A stretch of 23,955 nt of DNA from Promethearchaeota archaeon (GTDB taxonomy: Archaea; Asgardarchaeota; Lokiarchaeia; Sigynarchaeales; SOKP01), in the NCBI GenBank assembly GCA_019057775.1, contig JAHLWT010000247.1, positions 1 through 23,955 on the forward strand, given 5' to 3'. This document shows positions 1 through 6,867 of the stretch, one piece after another. The notes under the pieces are model-generated. The model made no database searches, was not told the origin of the DNA, and saw nothing but the letters and a program-made list of their open reading frames with translations. A program made the position numbers and the translations under genes. Position 1 is the first letter of the stretch. Every line of letters begins with the position of its first letter.

Positions 1-138
1 ATTGTGAGATCCTAAAATTAAATACATATTAAGAGGATCATTAGTGTAAACAGGATGGACAGCTGATATGTTTTCTTTTATGACATACAAGTAGTCCTTA
101 AGTTTTGAAATTTCAAAATGTTGGTTTTCTTTACTCAT
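1..138 (-). CDS. N-terminal fragment, possible metallo-beta-lactamase-fold hydrolase
   Basis: An open frame starts at the ATG at 138-136 and runs off the left edge without a stop, giving 46 residues. The segment YVIKENISAVHP followed by DPLNMYLILGS resembles the first strands of metallo-beta-lactamase-fold hydrolases, where a 'LYVI...N.YLI.G' pattern precedes the first metal-binding region. The HxHxDH motif that would prove this lies outside the window, so the family is inferred from a short pattern only. No strong ribosome binding site is seen before the ATG. The gene points the same way as the next gene to the right (247-972) but is separated from it by about 110 bp. Confidence 0.5.
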   Translation of the reverse strand, partial: MSKENQHFEISKLKDYLYVIKENISAVHPVYTNDPLNMYLILGSHN

Positions 139-246
139 ACTTTAAGTAATACCAGAATAAGTCTTATTTATCTAAGTAAACTAGAATCAGTCTTATTAAT
201 CAATTATTTTAGCATTAGTTTGCTTTAGATTTTACTTAATTACCAA

Positions 247-972
247 TTACTTCTTTGTTTCATCTAATTGTTTCTTGAGTTGTGTGATTTCTTTTTCTTT
301 CTCTTTTAATCGTTTATCTTTTTCTTTTATTACGCTCTCTATCTCTTTTATTAAGTCCTCTTTTTCTTCTAACTTTCTCTCTAAATCAACAGTTTTAAAC
401 ATGTTCTCTACGCCTAATAATTCCTCTTTTACGGAATCGATTCCACTTTCCTCTGCCACTTTTTTAGTAAAATCTTCTGCTCCCATCTTTATAGTAGTAA
501 CTAGCTCGTTTATTGGTCTTTTCTCGGTTTTTTTTGGAATACTAATTATTATTAAGTAATATATGCAATCGTGAGTTTTTAAAATTTCGTTCCTCTCTTT
601 CCAAACTCGACGCAAAAAATAAGTAAAATAGAGATAATCGCTAAAAGCAAATATTTTTTCTCGTTTATTCAATTCACGCCTTAAATATTTTAATTCACTA
701 GTGTGAGTTCTTAACTCAACGATTTCGTATTTTTTTCCTTCAGTTTTGGAAGGAATTAATAAGTCAGGATATGTTTTTCCTTTCCTTCGGAACTCTTTGT
801 TTAATACTCCTTGCCCTTTAAAAAGCTTATCATTAATAAATCTAAGGAAAATGTCGTGGTGAGTGGCGTAGCTCTTAGTTTTCTTGTTTAGGACTTCGTT
901 AATTACTTTGGAAGTGTCTCTTGACCAAAACGCGTGAAAAGATATATCCTTGTAATCGTGAAATAATTTCAT
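247..972 (-). CDS. Coiled-coil protein with a possible PD-(D/E)XK nuclease-like core
   Basis: A 241-residue protein that I cannot assign to a named family. Residues about 1-150 are mixed alpha/beta. Residues about 196-239 are a continuous charged Lys/Glu heptad region, almost certainly a coiled coil. In the N-terminal part, PDLLI (D70) followed by EIVELR (E83, E86, R88) and a basic helix has the layout of the PD-(D/E)XK nuclease fold (PD...ExExK), except that the usual Lys is Arg. The nuclease idea is therefore tentative. The upstream region has a TTTTAAAA element about 26-34 bp before the ATG and no Shine-Dalgarno, as expected for a leaderless archaeal transcript. No restriction or toxin partner is visible nearby, and the protein could simply be a structural coiled-coil protein. 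Confidence 0.75.
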   Translation of the reverse strand: MKLFHDYKDISFHAFWSRDTSKVINEVLNKKTKSYATHHDIFLRFINDKLFKGQGVLNKEFRRKGKTYPDLLIPSKTEGKKYEIVELRTHTSELKYLRRELNKREKIFAFSDYLYFTYFLRRVWKERNEILKTHDCIYYLIIISIPKKTEKRPINELVTTIKMGAEDFTKKVAEESGIDSVKEELLGVENMFKTVDLERKLEEKEDLIKEIESVIKEKDKRLKEKEKEITQLKKQLDETKK

Positions 973-994
973 GGTATATAATAATGAGAAATAA

Positions 995-1008
995 AGGTTT
1001 TAAAATAT
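995..1008 (-). promoter_or_regulatory. TATA-like element for the coiled-coil gene
   Basis: Read on the minus strand, a GAAATATTTTAAAAC-like element lies 26-34 bp upstream of the ATG at 972. That is the spacing expected for an archaeal TATA box driving a leaderless mRNA, and no Shine-Dalgarno is present. It sits inside a weak inverted repeat (AGGTTTT...AAAACCT). Confidence 0.3.
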
Positions 1009-1119
1009 TTCAAAAAACCTCAGGAGAGGTTGGAGATGTGTGTATTCGATGAGTAGAAAAAAGAGATATAAAAACAAAAATTTTGACTCAATACAAAAAA
1101 TATCTTAAAGATAAAGAAA

Positions 1120-1132
1120 TTAAAAAAAAATT
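1120..1132 (-). terminator. Oligo-T terminator after the GDPD-like gene
   Basis: On the minus strand a run of nine T residues lies about 20 bp past the TAG stop at 1152. Archaeal RNA polymerase terminates at such tracts, and it fits the end of the two-gene operon. Confidence 0.4.
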
Positions 1133-1151
1133 ATTTTGAAGTCATCTATAA

Positions 1152-1913
1152 CTAATTTTTTCCATTGTTTTGGATTTCATTTCTAATATTTACTAATCTC
1201 TCAGGGAAATTGGAATAAACAGCATCTACCACTTGTCCTTTATACTCCATTTTAAGGAATTTCTGCATTGTTCTCTTGAATAGAACACCCCATACATAAA
1301 GTTTAAAGCCTGCGTCTTTTACTTTCTTAAATAATTCAAAAGTGGCGAAATTATAATTAACATTAATTACCTTAACATTCAGTTTTCTCATATTTTCTAG
1401 GTCAAAGTGTTCTTCATCTATGTTTGAATGTTTAAGGACAATTGAATTAATCAATGTTATTTTGTTGTTGGTTTCTCTGATTTTAGAAAAGATCAAAGGA
1501 AGAGAGGAGGAATCCGTTGCGGTTTTTGCTAATTCTACTTTGTCAATTAGATTATAGTCCTCAGCAATCTCTATTATTCTTATTCCTATTTCAGGAGTGC
1601 TTATGTCAAAATTATATCTAATATCATAATCTTGAAATTCATTAAAAAGCTCGGAAAGTGAAGGAATTGACTCACCATTTTCAAGTTTAAACTTTTTAAT
1701 TTCTTCGCTATCTAATTCTTTAATTGGTTTATCTTCCCCATTAAATTTGAGACTTTGGTAAAAAGTTAAAAATATTTCTCCATCATTTGATAATTGTGCC
1801 TCAGTCTTAATACCATCAACTCCAATATTAATTGCATTTTGAAACGAAGAGATAGTATTTTGCACACCTATGAATCCAGTACCTCTATGACCCCAAATAA
1901 ACGTTTTTTCCAT
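1152..1913 (-). CDS. Glycerophosphodiester phosphodiesterase-family protein with degenerate active site
   Basis: The 253-residue protein has the GDPD TIM-barrel layout: HRG at residues 9-11, QNTISSFQNAI in place of ENTxxSFxxA, VDGIK...LSNDG in place of ADxIExDxxxTxDG, and a C-terminal VWGV...YSNFPERL in place of VWTVN...TDxPxxL. Known enzymes of this family hydrolyse glycerophosphodiesters to glycerol-3-phosphate and an alcohol, using two His and acidic metal ligands. Here the first His-Arg is kept, but the ENT Glu is Gln, the IExD pair reads IKTE, the second catalytic HD is FY, and the TD near the end is SN. It is probably a pseudoenzyme or has changed chemistry. It starts 6 bp after the SCP2-domain gene stops. 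A GAGAGGTG ribosome binding site overlaps the end of that gene, so the two are translated as a pair. Confidence 0.8.
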   Translation of the reverse strand: MEKTFIWGHRGTGFIGVQNTISSFQNAINIGVDGIKTEAQLSNDGEIFLTFYQSLKFNGEDKPIKELDSEEIKKFKLENGESIPSLSELFNEFQDYDIRYNFDISTPEIGIRIIEIAEDYNLIDKVELAKTATDSSSLPLIFSKIRETNNKITLINSIVLKHSNIDEEHFDLENMRKLNVKVINVNYNFATFELFKKVKDAGFKLYVWGVLFKRTMQKFLKMEYKGQVVDAVYSNFPERLVNIRNEIQNNGKN

Positions 1914-1919
1914 TATTAT

Positions 1920-2450
1920 TTATGCACCTCTCATTTCTTCATTAATTTCTAAAGCTAATATAAGTAGATCTAAAAAAACAACAGCATACTGAAGATCGCC
2001 TTTTATTTTGAGATTTCCATTCATGACTTCGCTATATGCGCTAAGGTCTCCATTAAGAATCCCGCTCATTGTCTCATGTGGGCATGATAAAAAGATATCT
2101 GCCCCTTCTATTTCACCTTTCTCACATTTAAAATTCCCTTCTCCAAATTTAACCCAATAATTAAATCCTGAATTGGGTAAATTGAATTGAATGACATTTT
2201 CCTTAAGTAATTCTAATTCTTCTCGAAATTCTTCATTCTCAACTGACAGGAGCTCAAAGCCATTGTAAATATCCAATATACTTTTATTGATACAACAATT
2301 TTCACATAAAAATTTATCAAATGTGACGGTTCCGCAATTTTCCATGGAACACTCCCATTGATTTGTTTTACTATTCACGGAAACACTTTGCCCGCATTGT
2401 AAAGGTAAAGGTTCCACAATTTTTCCACAACTACTACATGTAAGATTCAT
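1920..2450 (-). CDS. Cys-rich zinc-finger plus SCP2-type sterol/lipid-binding domain protein
   Basis: A 176-residue protein in two parts. Residues 1-55 hold eight Cys (C5xxC8, C19, C34, C39, C49xxC52C53), a likely two-site zinc finger. Residues about 75-172 match the SCP2 (sterol carrier protein 2) pattern: an F-x-V/W-K-F strand, EGADIFLSCPHETMSGILNG, then a Met-rich helix and GNLKIKGD. SCP2 domains bind acyl chains or acyl-CoA in a hydrophobic tunnel. The acyl-CoA dehydrogenase gene is transcribed divergently 234 bp away, and a GDPD-like gene follows in the same operon, so a lipid or acyl-CoA link is plausible. No Shine-Dalgarno is seen before the ATG. The pairing of a zinc finger with SCP2 suggests a protein-interaction or sensing role, but that is inference. 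Confidence 0.75.
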   Translation of the reverse strand: MNLTCSSCGKIVEPLPLQCGQSVSVNSKTNQWECSMENCGTVTFDKFLCENCCINKSILDIYNGFELLSVENEEFREELELLKENVIQFNLPNSGFNYWVKFGEGNFKCEKGEIEGADIFLSCPHETMSGILNGDLSAYSEVMNGNLKIKGDLQYAVVFLDLLILALEINEEMRGA

Positions 2451-2618
2451 TTTATAAACACGTTCATTTTAATTTTTGTTCTAATTATTAATCCTGAGTA
2501 AGCTAGTTAAAAGTTCATATTATATTTTAAGCAGTTATCAACAAGAAACCAATTCTCTTGTAAGCCCTTTACTCTATATGTATTTAAAATATAACAAAAT
2601 ATAATTAGGAATAAGAAC

Positions 2619-2654
2619 TAATCTCTTAAAATAGATTATTATATAAATTAGATT
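2619..2654 (+). promoter_or_regulatory. Probable promoter and operator of the acyl-CoA dehydrogenase gene
   Basis: A TTATATAAA TATA box lies at 2639-2647, about 38 bp before the ATG at 2685, which would give a leader of roughly 15-20 nt. Directly upstream is a perfect inverted repeat, TAATCT (2619-2624), 8 bp spacer, AGATTA (2633-2638). A third AGATT half-site lies at 2650-2654. The layout suits a regulator binding next to the TATA box, but no experimental support is visible. Confidence 0.35.
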
Positions 2655-2684
2655 CTGAGAAAACAAAAAAAGTGAGACAATATT

Positions 2685-3839
2685 ATGGATTTTTCCTTAA
2701 ATGATAAACAAAAAATGTTAAAAAAGACAACTAGAGACTTCGGTGAAGAAGTTCTCGTACCAGTGGCAAAAGAGAGCGATGAAAAACAAGAATTAGATGA
2801 AAATGCGTTTCAAAGAATGAAAGGAATGAATTATTTTGGTATCTGTATCCCAGAAGAATATGGAGGAGCTGGTCTCCACGATGATTCAATTGCTTTTTGT
2901 ATTGTAATTGAAGAAATCGGTCGTGCTGATGCCGCTTGGGGAATCACTACAGCAGTGCATAATGGTGTTGTTGCCTATCCAATTTATAGATTTGGAACTG
3001 AAGACCAGAAACAAAGATTCCTAACCGATCTTGCGAAAGGAAATAAAATAGGTGCTTTTTGTTTGACTGAAGCAAATGCAGGTAGCGACGCCGGAGGAGT
3101 TCAGTTAACTGCTGAGAAAGATGGTGATGAATGGATATTAAATGGAACTAAAATATTCGCTACATCTGGTGGCATTGCGAAAACATTGTTAGTTGTAGCC
3201 AAATCAGGAGAAAAGGATAGTAGGAAGCAATTGACTGTCTTTATCGTAGATTCAGAAACACCTGGTTATTCTGTTGGAATAAAAGAAGATAAATTAGGTG
3301 TTCGTGCTTCAAACACCTCTGAGTTAGTATTTCAAGATGTTCGAGTGCCAAATGAGAATATATTAGGAGCTCTTGGAGAAGGATTTAAGATGGCTATGAA
3401 AATATTAGATTTTGGCAGAATTGGTATCGCTGCTCAGTGTGTGGGCTTAGGACAAGCAGCATTAGAAGCTTCTATTAAATATGCTAATGAAAGAGTTCAA
3501 TTCAACAAGCCTATTGGGAGGTTCCAAGCAGTGCAATGGAAGATTGCTGATATGGCTTGTGCTATTGAATCGGCTCGGTTATTCACTTATAAAGCAGCTA
3601 ATATGCATGATAAAGGAATACCATTTGGAATGGCTAGTGCTATGGCGAAACTTACAGCATCTGAGGCTGCAATGCAGGCAGCTCATGGTGCTGTTCAAAT
3701 TCATGGAGGATATGGATTAATGAAGGCATATCCTGTAGAACGTTATTTCCGGGACGCAAAGATGGGTGAAATTTATGAAGGTACAAGTGAGATTCAACGT
3801 CTCGTCATTGCGAACAATTTGTTAAGAAAAGGAGTATAG
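2685..3839 (+). CDS. acd: Acyl-CoA dehydrogenase (short-chain/butyryl type)
   Basis: A 384-residue flavoprotein of normal length for the family. It carries CLTEANAGSDAGG at 126-138 (first ACAD signature, FAD/substrate contacts) and IHGGYGLMKAYPVERYFRDA near the C-terminus. In IYEGTSEIQR, Glu365 is the expected catalytic base of short- and medium-chain dehydrogenases. It would interconvert acyl-CoA and 2-enoyl-CoA, exchanging electrons with ETF. EtfB and a ferredoxin-fused EtfA follow on the same strand after 159 bp. That order (Acd, EtfB, EtfA) is known from bifurcating butyryl-CoA dehydrogenase and from caffeyl-CoA reductase CarCDE. In an anaerobe the likely direction is enoyl-CoA reduction. 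The substrate cannot be read from the sequence. The first ATG of the frame is used, with only a weak GTGAG ribosome site. Confidence 0.93.
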   Translation: MDFSLNDKQKMLKKTTRDFGEEVLVPVAKESDEKQELDENAFQRMKGMNYFGICIPEEYGGAGLHDDSIAFCIVIEEIGRADAAWGITTAVHNGVVAYPIYRFGTEDQKQRFLTDLAKGNKIGAFCLTEANAGSDAGGVQLTAEKDGDEWILNGTKIFATSGGIAKTLLVVAKSGEKDSRKQLTVFIVDSETPGYSVGIKEDKLGVRASNTSELVFQDVRVPNENILGALGEGFKMAMKILDFGRIGIAAQCVGLGQAALEASIKYANERVQFNKPIGRFQAVQWKIADMACAIESARLFTYKAANMHDKGIPFGMASAMAKLTASEAAMQAAHGAVQIHGGYGLMKAYPVERYFRDAKMGEIYEGTSEIQRLVIANNLLRKGV

Positions 3840-3865
3840 TTGAAAAATATGAAGTTCATAATTAT

Positions 3866-3922
3866 TTAATTAATTTTTCTTTCAAATTTTTGTTTTATTT
3901 TCGAAAAATTTATTTTTTTTGA
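3866..3922 (+). terminator. T-rich termination region after acd
   Basis: Several oligo-T runs (up to eight T) follow the acd stop codon, before etfB. They could end or attenuate acd transcription, so etfBA may be transcribed at a different level or from its own promoter within 3930-3998. Confidence 0.3.
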
Positions 3923-3998
3923 ACTGATTTTTCGTTTTAAAAGAAATTTGTTTGTATTTATTATCAGATTTAGCAAAATATAAAATAGTGATTTCGAT

Positions 3999-4805
3999 TT
4001 GAAAATCTTCGTGTGTATAAAGCAAGTACCAGGCGTATCAGAGGTAAAAATTGACCCCAATACTAATACTCTCATAAGAGAGGGTATTGAGTCGATAATC
4101 AATCCCCCAGATCGAAATGCTATTGAATTAGGCCTAAATTTAAAGGAAAAACACGGAGCTGAAGTTATAGTTTTAAGTATGGGCCCTCCTCAAGCAGAAG
4201 AGATATTACGTGAAGCAATAGCAATGGGATCAGATAAAGGATACTTATTAACCGATAGAGCATTTGCAGGAGCAGATACTTTAGCTACATCATATACTTT
4301 GGCTCAAGCAATAAAGAAAATTTTAGAAGAAGATAACATCGAAGAAAAATATCTTGTTATATGCGGTGCTCTAGCTATAGATGGAGATACGGGACAAGTA
4401 CCTCCTGAATTAGCAGAAGAATTAGGAATTCCTCAAATTACTTATGTACAGAATATTGAATTAAATGGAGACAAAATAGTTGTGGAACGAGCATTTAGAA
4501 TTATTGAGACTGTCGTAATTGAAACGAAATTACCAGCATTAATCTCTGTTTTTAAAGATATTAATCAACCAAGGTACCCATCTATGGCAGGAATAATGAA
4601 AGCACATGAAGAAGGTAGGGTAAAGAAGCTAGATGCTAATATATTAAATGCTGATAAATCGAAAATCGGGTTAAATGGTTCCATGACTGAAGTTTGGAAA
4701 ATTTTCAGCCCTGAAAGAAAAGGGAATCATATCATTTTAGAAGGAAGTACCGAAGAAGCCGTTCAAAAATTATGCCAGAATTTAAAGGATGATAAAATAT
4801 TTTAA
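3999..4805 (+). CDS. etfB: Electron transfer flavoprotein beta subunit
   Basis: A 268-residue EtfB/FixA-family protein. The N-terminus MKIFVCIKQVPG, the NPPDRNAIELGL segment, MGSDKGYLLTDRAFAGADTLATSYTLAQAI, and the C-terminal LPALISVFKDINQPRYPSMAGIMKA block are all standard EtfB features. EtfB binds AMP in ordinary ETFs, or a second FAD with NADH in bifurcating ones. I cannot decide between these from the sequence alone, but the ferredoxin-fused partner and anaerobic context favour bifurcation or confurcation. The start is TTG: an in-frame TAA lies six codons upstream with no ATG or GTG between, and the conserved N-terminus begins exactly at the TTG. A GTGAT element 6 nt before it may be the ribosome site. 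The EtfA gene follows after 13 bp. Confidence 0.93.
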   Translation: MKIFVCIKQVPGVSEVKIDPNTNTLIREGIESIINPPDRNAIELGLNLKEKHGAEVIVLSMGPPQAEEILREAIAMGSDKGYLLTDRAFAGADTLATSYTLAQAIKKILEEDNIEEKYLVICGALAIDGDTGQVPPELAEELGIPQITYVQNIELNGDKIVVERAFRIIETVVIETKLPALISVFKDINQPRYPSMAGIMKAHEEGRVKKLDANILNADKSKIGLNGSMTEVWKIFSPERKGNHIILEGSTEEAVQKLCQNLKDDKIF

Positions 4806-4818
4806 GAGGATTAAATAG

Positions 4819-6015
4819 TTGAGTATAGATATTGATAAAGACCTGTGTACTGGTTGCGCAAGCTGTATAGACAGCTGTCCTTATGGAGCGATCGAACTAA
4901 ATAGCGATATAGCAACCATTTTACCAAATTGCACTCTATGTGGATCATGTGTAGATGTTTGTCCTGAAGAAGCAATATCAATAGAACGGGATGAAATCAT
5001 TGCTAAAAAAATTGATCTTTCTCAATATAAAGGCGTGTGGGTTATTGCTGAGCATTTTAGAGGCAAAGTTCACCCAGTTGCTTTTCAATTACTAGGAAAA
5101 GGGCGAGAATTAGCAGATTTGCTAGATGTAAAGCTCACACTCGTATTATTAGGCGCGTCCTTCGATGATAAATTGAATGAATTTAATAAATATGGCATGG
5201 ATGAAATCCTATATATGAAGTCACCTATACTGAAAGATTATTATTCAGATTTGTATGTAAAAGTAATCTCAGAACTAGTAATAGATAAAAAGCCTGAAAT
5301 TATATTAATTGGAGCTACACCCACAGGGAGAGATTATGCCCCTAGAATTGCAAAAAGACTTAATGCTGGTTTGACTGCAGATTGTACGGGGTTAGATATT
5401 AACCTAGAAACTAGAAATTTACTTCAAACTCGTCCAACTTTTGGAGGAAATATAATGGCAACAATTTTAACTCCATTAGGTAGACCACAAATGGCTACAG
5501 TTAGACCTGGTATCTTTAAAAAAGTTGAAGACAGAGAACGAGATGTAATTACTAAAATTATTGATTACACATTTGAAGAAAAGGATTCTGTGTCAAAAAT
5601 ATTAAAAAGAATAGATAAAGGTAAAACAGTTGTAAATCTTGAAGATGCGGAAATCATTGTAGCAGGGGGAAGAGGTGTTGGGTCTAAAGAAAATTTTAAG
5701 TTAATAGAAGATTTAGCAGAAGTATTAAATGCTGAATTAGGAGGGTCAAGAATAACAGTAGAATTAAATTGGCTTGATCCCGATAGACAAATTGGTCAGA
5801 CAGGTAAGACTGTATCCCCCAAATTGTATATTGCATGTGGTATATCTGGAGCGATCCAGCACGTAGTTGGTATGCAAAACGCAGATGTTATCGTCGCCAT
5901 AAATAAAGACCCAAACGCATCCATCTTTAATGTAGCACATTATGGTATAGTTGGAGATTTAAATGAAGTAATTCCAGTATTAATTCAGGAAATTAAAAAA
6001 ATAATGACTGAATAG
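4819..6015 (+). CDS. etfA: Electron transfer flavoprotein alpha subunit with N-terminal 2[4Fe-4S] ferredoxin domain
   Basis: A 398-residue fusion. Residues 1-55 are a bacterial-type ferredoxin with two complete four-Cys sets (C10, C13, C16, C20 and C38, C41, C44, C48). The rest is EtfA: GATPTGRDYAPRIAKRL, then the FAD domain with GQTGKTVSPKLYIACGISG, IQHVVGM and NKDPNASIFNVAHYGIVGD. The same fusion is known in CarE of the caffeyl-CoA reductase complex and other anaerobic ETFs, where the extra clusters pass electrons to or from ferredoxin. The start is TTG with a good GAGGA ribosome site at 4806-4810, 8 nt upstream. The gene lies 13 bp after etfB and is clearly co-translated. The stop is TAG. 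An in-frame Cys-rich stretch follows it by chance or as part of a hairpin. Confidence 0.94.
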   Translation: MSIDIDKDLCTGCASCIDSCPYGAIELNSDIATILPNCTLCGSCVDVCPEEAISIERDEIIAKKIDLSQYKGVWVIAEHFRGKVHPVAFQLLGKGRELADLLDVKLTLVLLGASFDDKLNEFNKYGMDEILYMKSPILKDYYSDLYVKVISELVIDKKPEIILIGATPTGRDYAPRIAKRLNAGLTADCTGLDINLETRNLLQTRPTFGGNIMATILTPLGRPQMATVRPGIFKKVEDRERDVITKIIDYTFEEKDSVSKILKRIDKGKTVVNLEDAEIIVAGGRGVGSKENFKLIEDLAEVLNAELGGSRITVELNWLDPDRQIGQTGKTVSPKLYIACGISGAIQHVVGMQNADVIVAINKDPNASIFNVAHYGIVGDLNEVIPVLIQEIKKIMTE

Positions 6016-6020
6016 TTTTG

Positions 6021-6036
6021 TCCCCTTTGTCGGGGA
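6021..6036 (+). terminator. Small GC hairpin just after etfA
   Basis: TCCCC (6021-6025) and GGGGA (6032-6036) can form a 5-bp stem with a 6-nt loop, starting 6 nt after the etfA stop and followed by T-rich DNA. It is the only GC-rich spot in the region and may help terminate or stabilise the etf mRNA. Confidence 0.35.
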
Positions 6037-6094
6037 TGTTGTGCAATCTTATTTTAATGAAGATTATATTATAGAGGGCTGAAAAATTGTAGAC

Positions 6095-6403
6095 ATGACA
6101 AAATTAGATTCTATTTTATATGCATTAGGTAATCGATACTATAAAATTAGTGAAACTATCTGTATTGGTTATCAAGAAGGTAAGAGTTTACAAGAATAAT
6201 TAGGACTAAAAATATTTTCTCATTTTCACTAAGTACTGTAAAAAAATAAAGAGTAATGGAATGAATTTTTAATAATATTCGTGGAGGAATAAAATTATAG
6301 ACTAAAAACTTACATTCCACTACTAGAAAAAAATAATTTTTTTCTTAGTTATTATACAACTAACCACCCTAATAAATGTTTTGTCAATATTATGAACGCT
6401 TGA
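6095..6403 (+). pseudogene. Possible decayed small HTH-type gene
   Basis: From the ATG at 6095 the frame reads 34 residues (LYALGNRYYKI, then GYQEGKSLQE) to a TAA at 6197. In the same frame it continues with LGLKIFSHFH, then short pieces separated by TAA codons (6230, 6239, 6254, 6290), then about 36 open codons to a TGA at 6401. The early part resembles a helix-turn-helix start (LxALGNRxRxKI...EGKSLQE). Several stops in DNA this A+T rich are also expected by chance, so this is a weak call. Confidence 0.2.
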
Positions 6404-6426
6404 TTCCATTATTCTGTAAATATAAT

Positions 6427-6439
6427 TGGTATGATACCA
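6427..6439. repeat. Palindrome TGGTATGATACCA
   Basis: A perfect 6-bp-arm palindrome around a central G, extended by ATAA/TTAT outside with one bulge. It could be an operator or a short hairpin. It stands inside the empty region and no gene start is close to it. Confidence 0.35.
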
Positions 6440-6842
6440 TTATGAGATTAATTTTTTACAGTTTCTTTATTACATCCTTATTTTAAAAATAAAAGCTAAA
6501 AGAGTTCATAAATTTAATTAAAAAAAAAAAAATTTCTTTAAAAATTGAGCTAAAAAATCAATTTGACTTAAAAACCTTATCCGAATTTTTGTATAAATTT
6601 TTGAACTAATAGCTTTAATAAAAATAATTTTGAATTTTATTAAGTTTTTAATAACGACAAAGTCATATAATAACGGCCAACGCTATTAAATCTCGAAAAA
6701 TATCAGTATTAATTTACAAAATCTCTAATCTATTATCTCTAATATTAAGTTTATAGAATAAATATAGCTTGATTTAGAAAGATATTAAATCTCTAGAAAA
6801 AATGGAAAATAAATTAAAAGTAAAACAGAAAAACTCAATAGA

Positions 6843-6858
6843 AAGAAAAAAAAATATT
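6843..6858 (-). terminator. Oligo-T terminator of the surface-protein gene
   Basis: On the minus strand a run of nine T residues followed by CTTTC lies about 10-25 bp past the TAA at 6868. This is typical of archaeal termination. Confidence 0.4.
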
Positions 6859-6867
6859 TATTTAACT

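Larger units (their letters stand above)
6016..6867. other. 852-bp intergenic stretch between convergent genes
   Basis: No intact gene is visible on either strand. It holds the etfA hairpin at its left end and a terminator for the surface protein at its right end. Between them are: a frame from 6095 interrupted by several TAA codons (see the pseudogene entry); an imperfect inverted repeat TGGAATG (6257-6263)/CATTCCA (6313-6319); a near-perfect palindrome TGGTATGATACCA at 6427-6439; and two copies of TATTAAATCTC followed by GAAAAA at 6684-6700 and 6783-6801. The rest is very A+T rich. Confidence 0.6.

Noticed and set aside
275..559. Plus-strand frame rich in Ser/Phe opposite the coiled-coil gene
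   Set aside because: It is the antisense of Lys/Glu codons of the real minus-strand gene and has no independent support. The same applies to the other long frames opposite or inside the operon genes.
989..1018. Inverted repeat AGGTTTT...AAAACCT as a terminator
   Set aside because: It lies upstream of the coiled-coil gene, not after one, and overlaps that gene's likely TATA element; the arms are A/T-rich and weak.
6013..6055. Pyrrolysine readthrough at the etfA amber codon
   Set aside because: TAG also ends the acd, AOR and GDPD-like genes here, so it behaves as a normal stop codon, and the downstream bases are better explained as a hairpin. Listed only as a low-interest finding.
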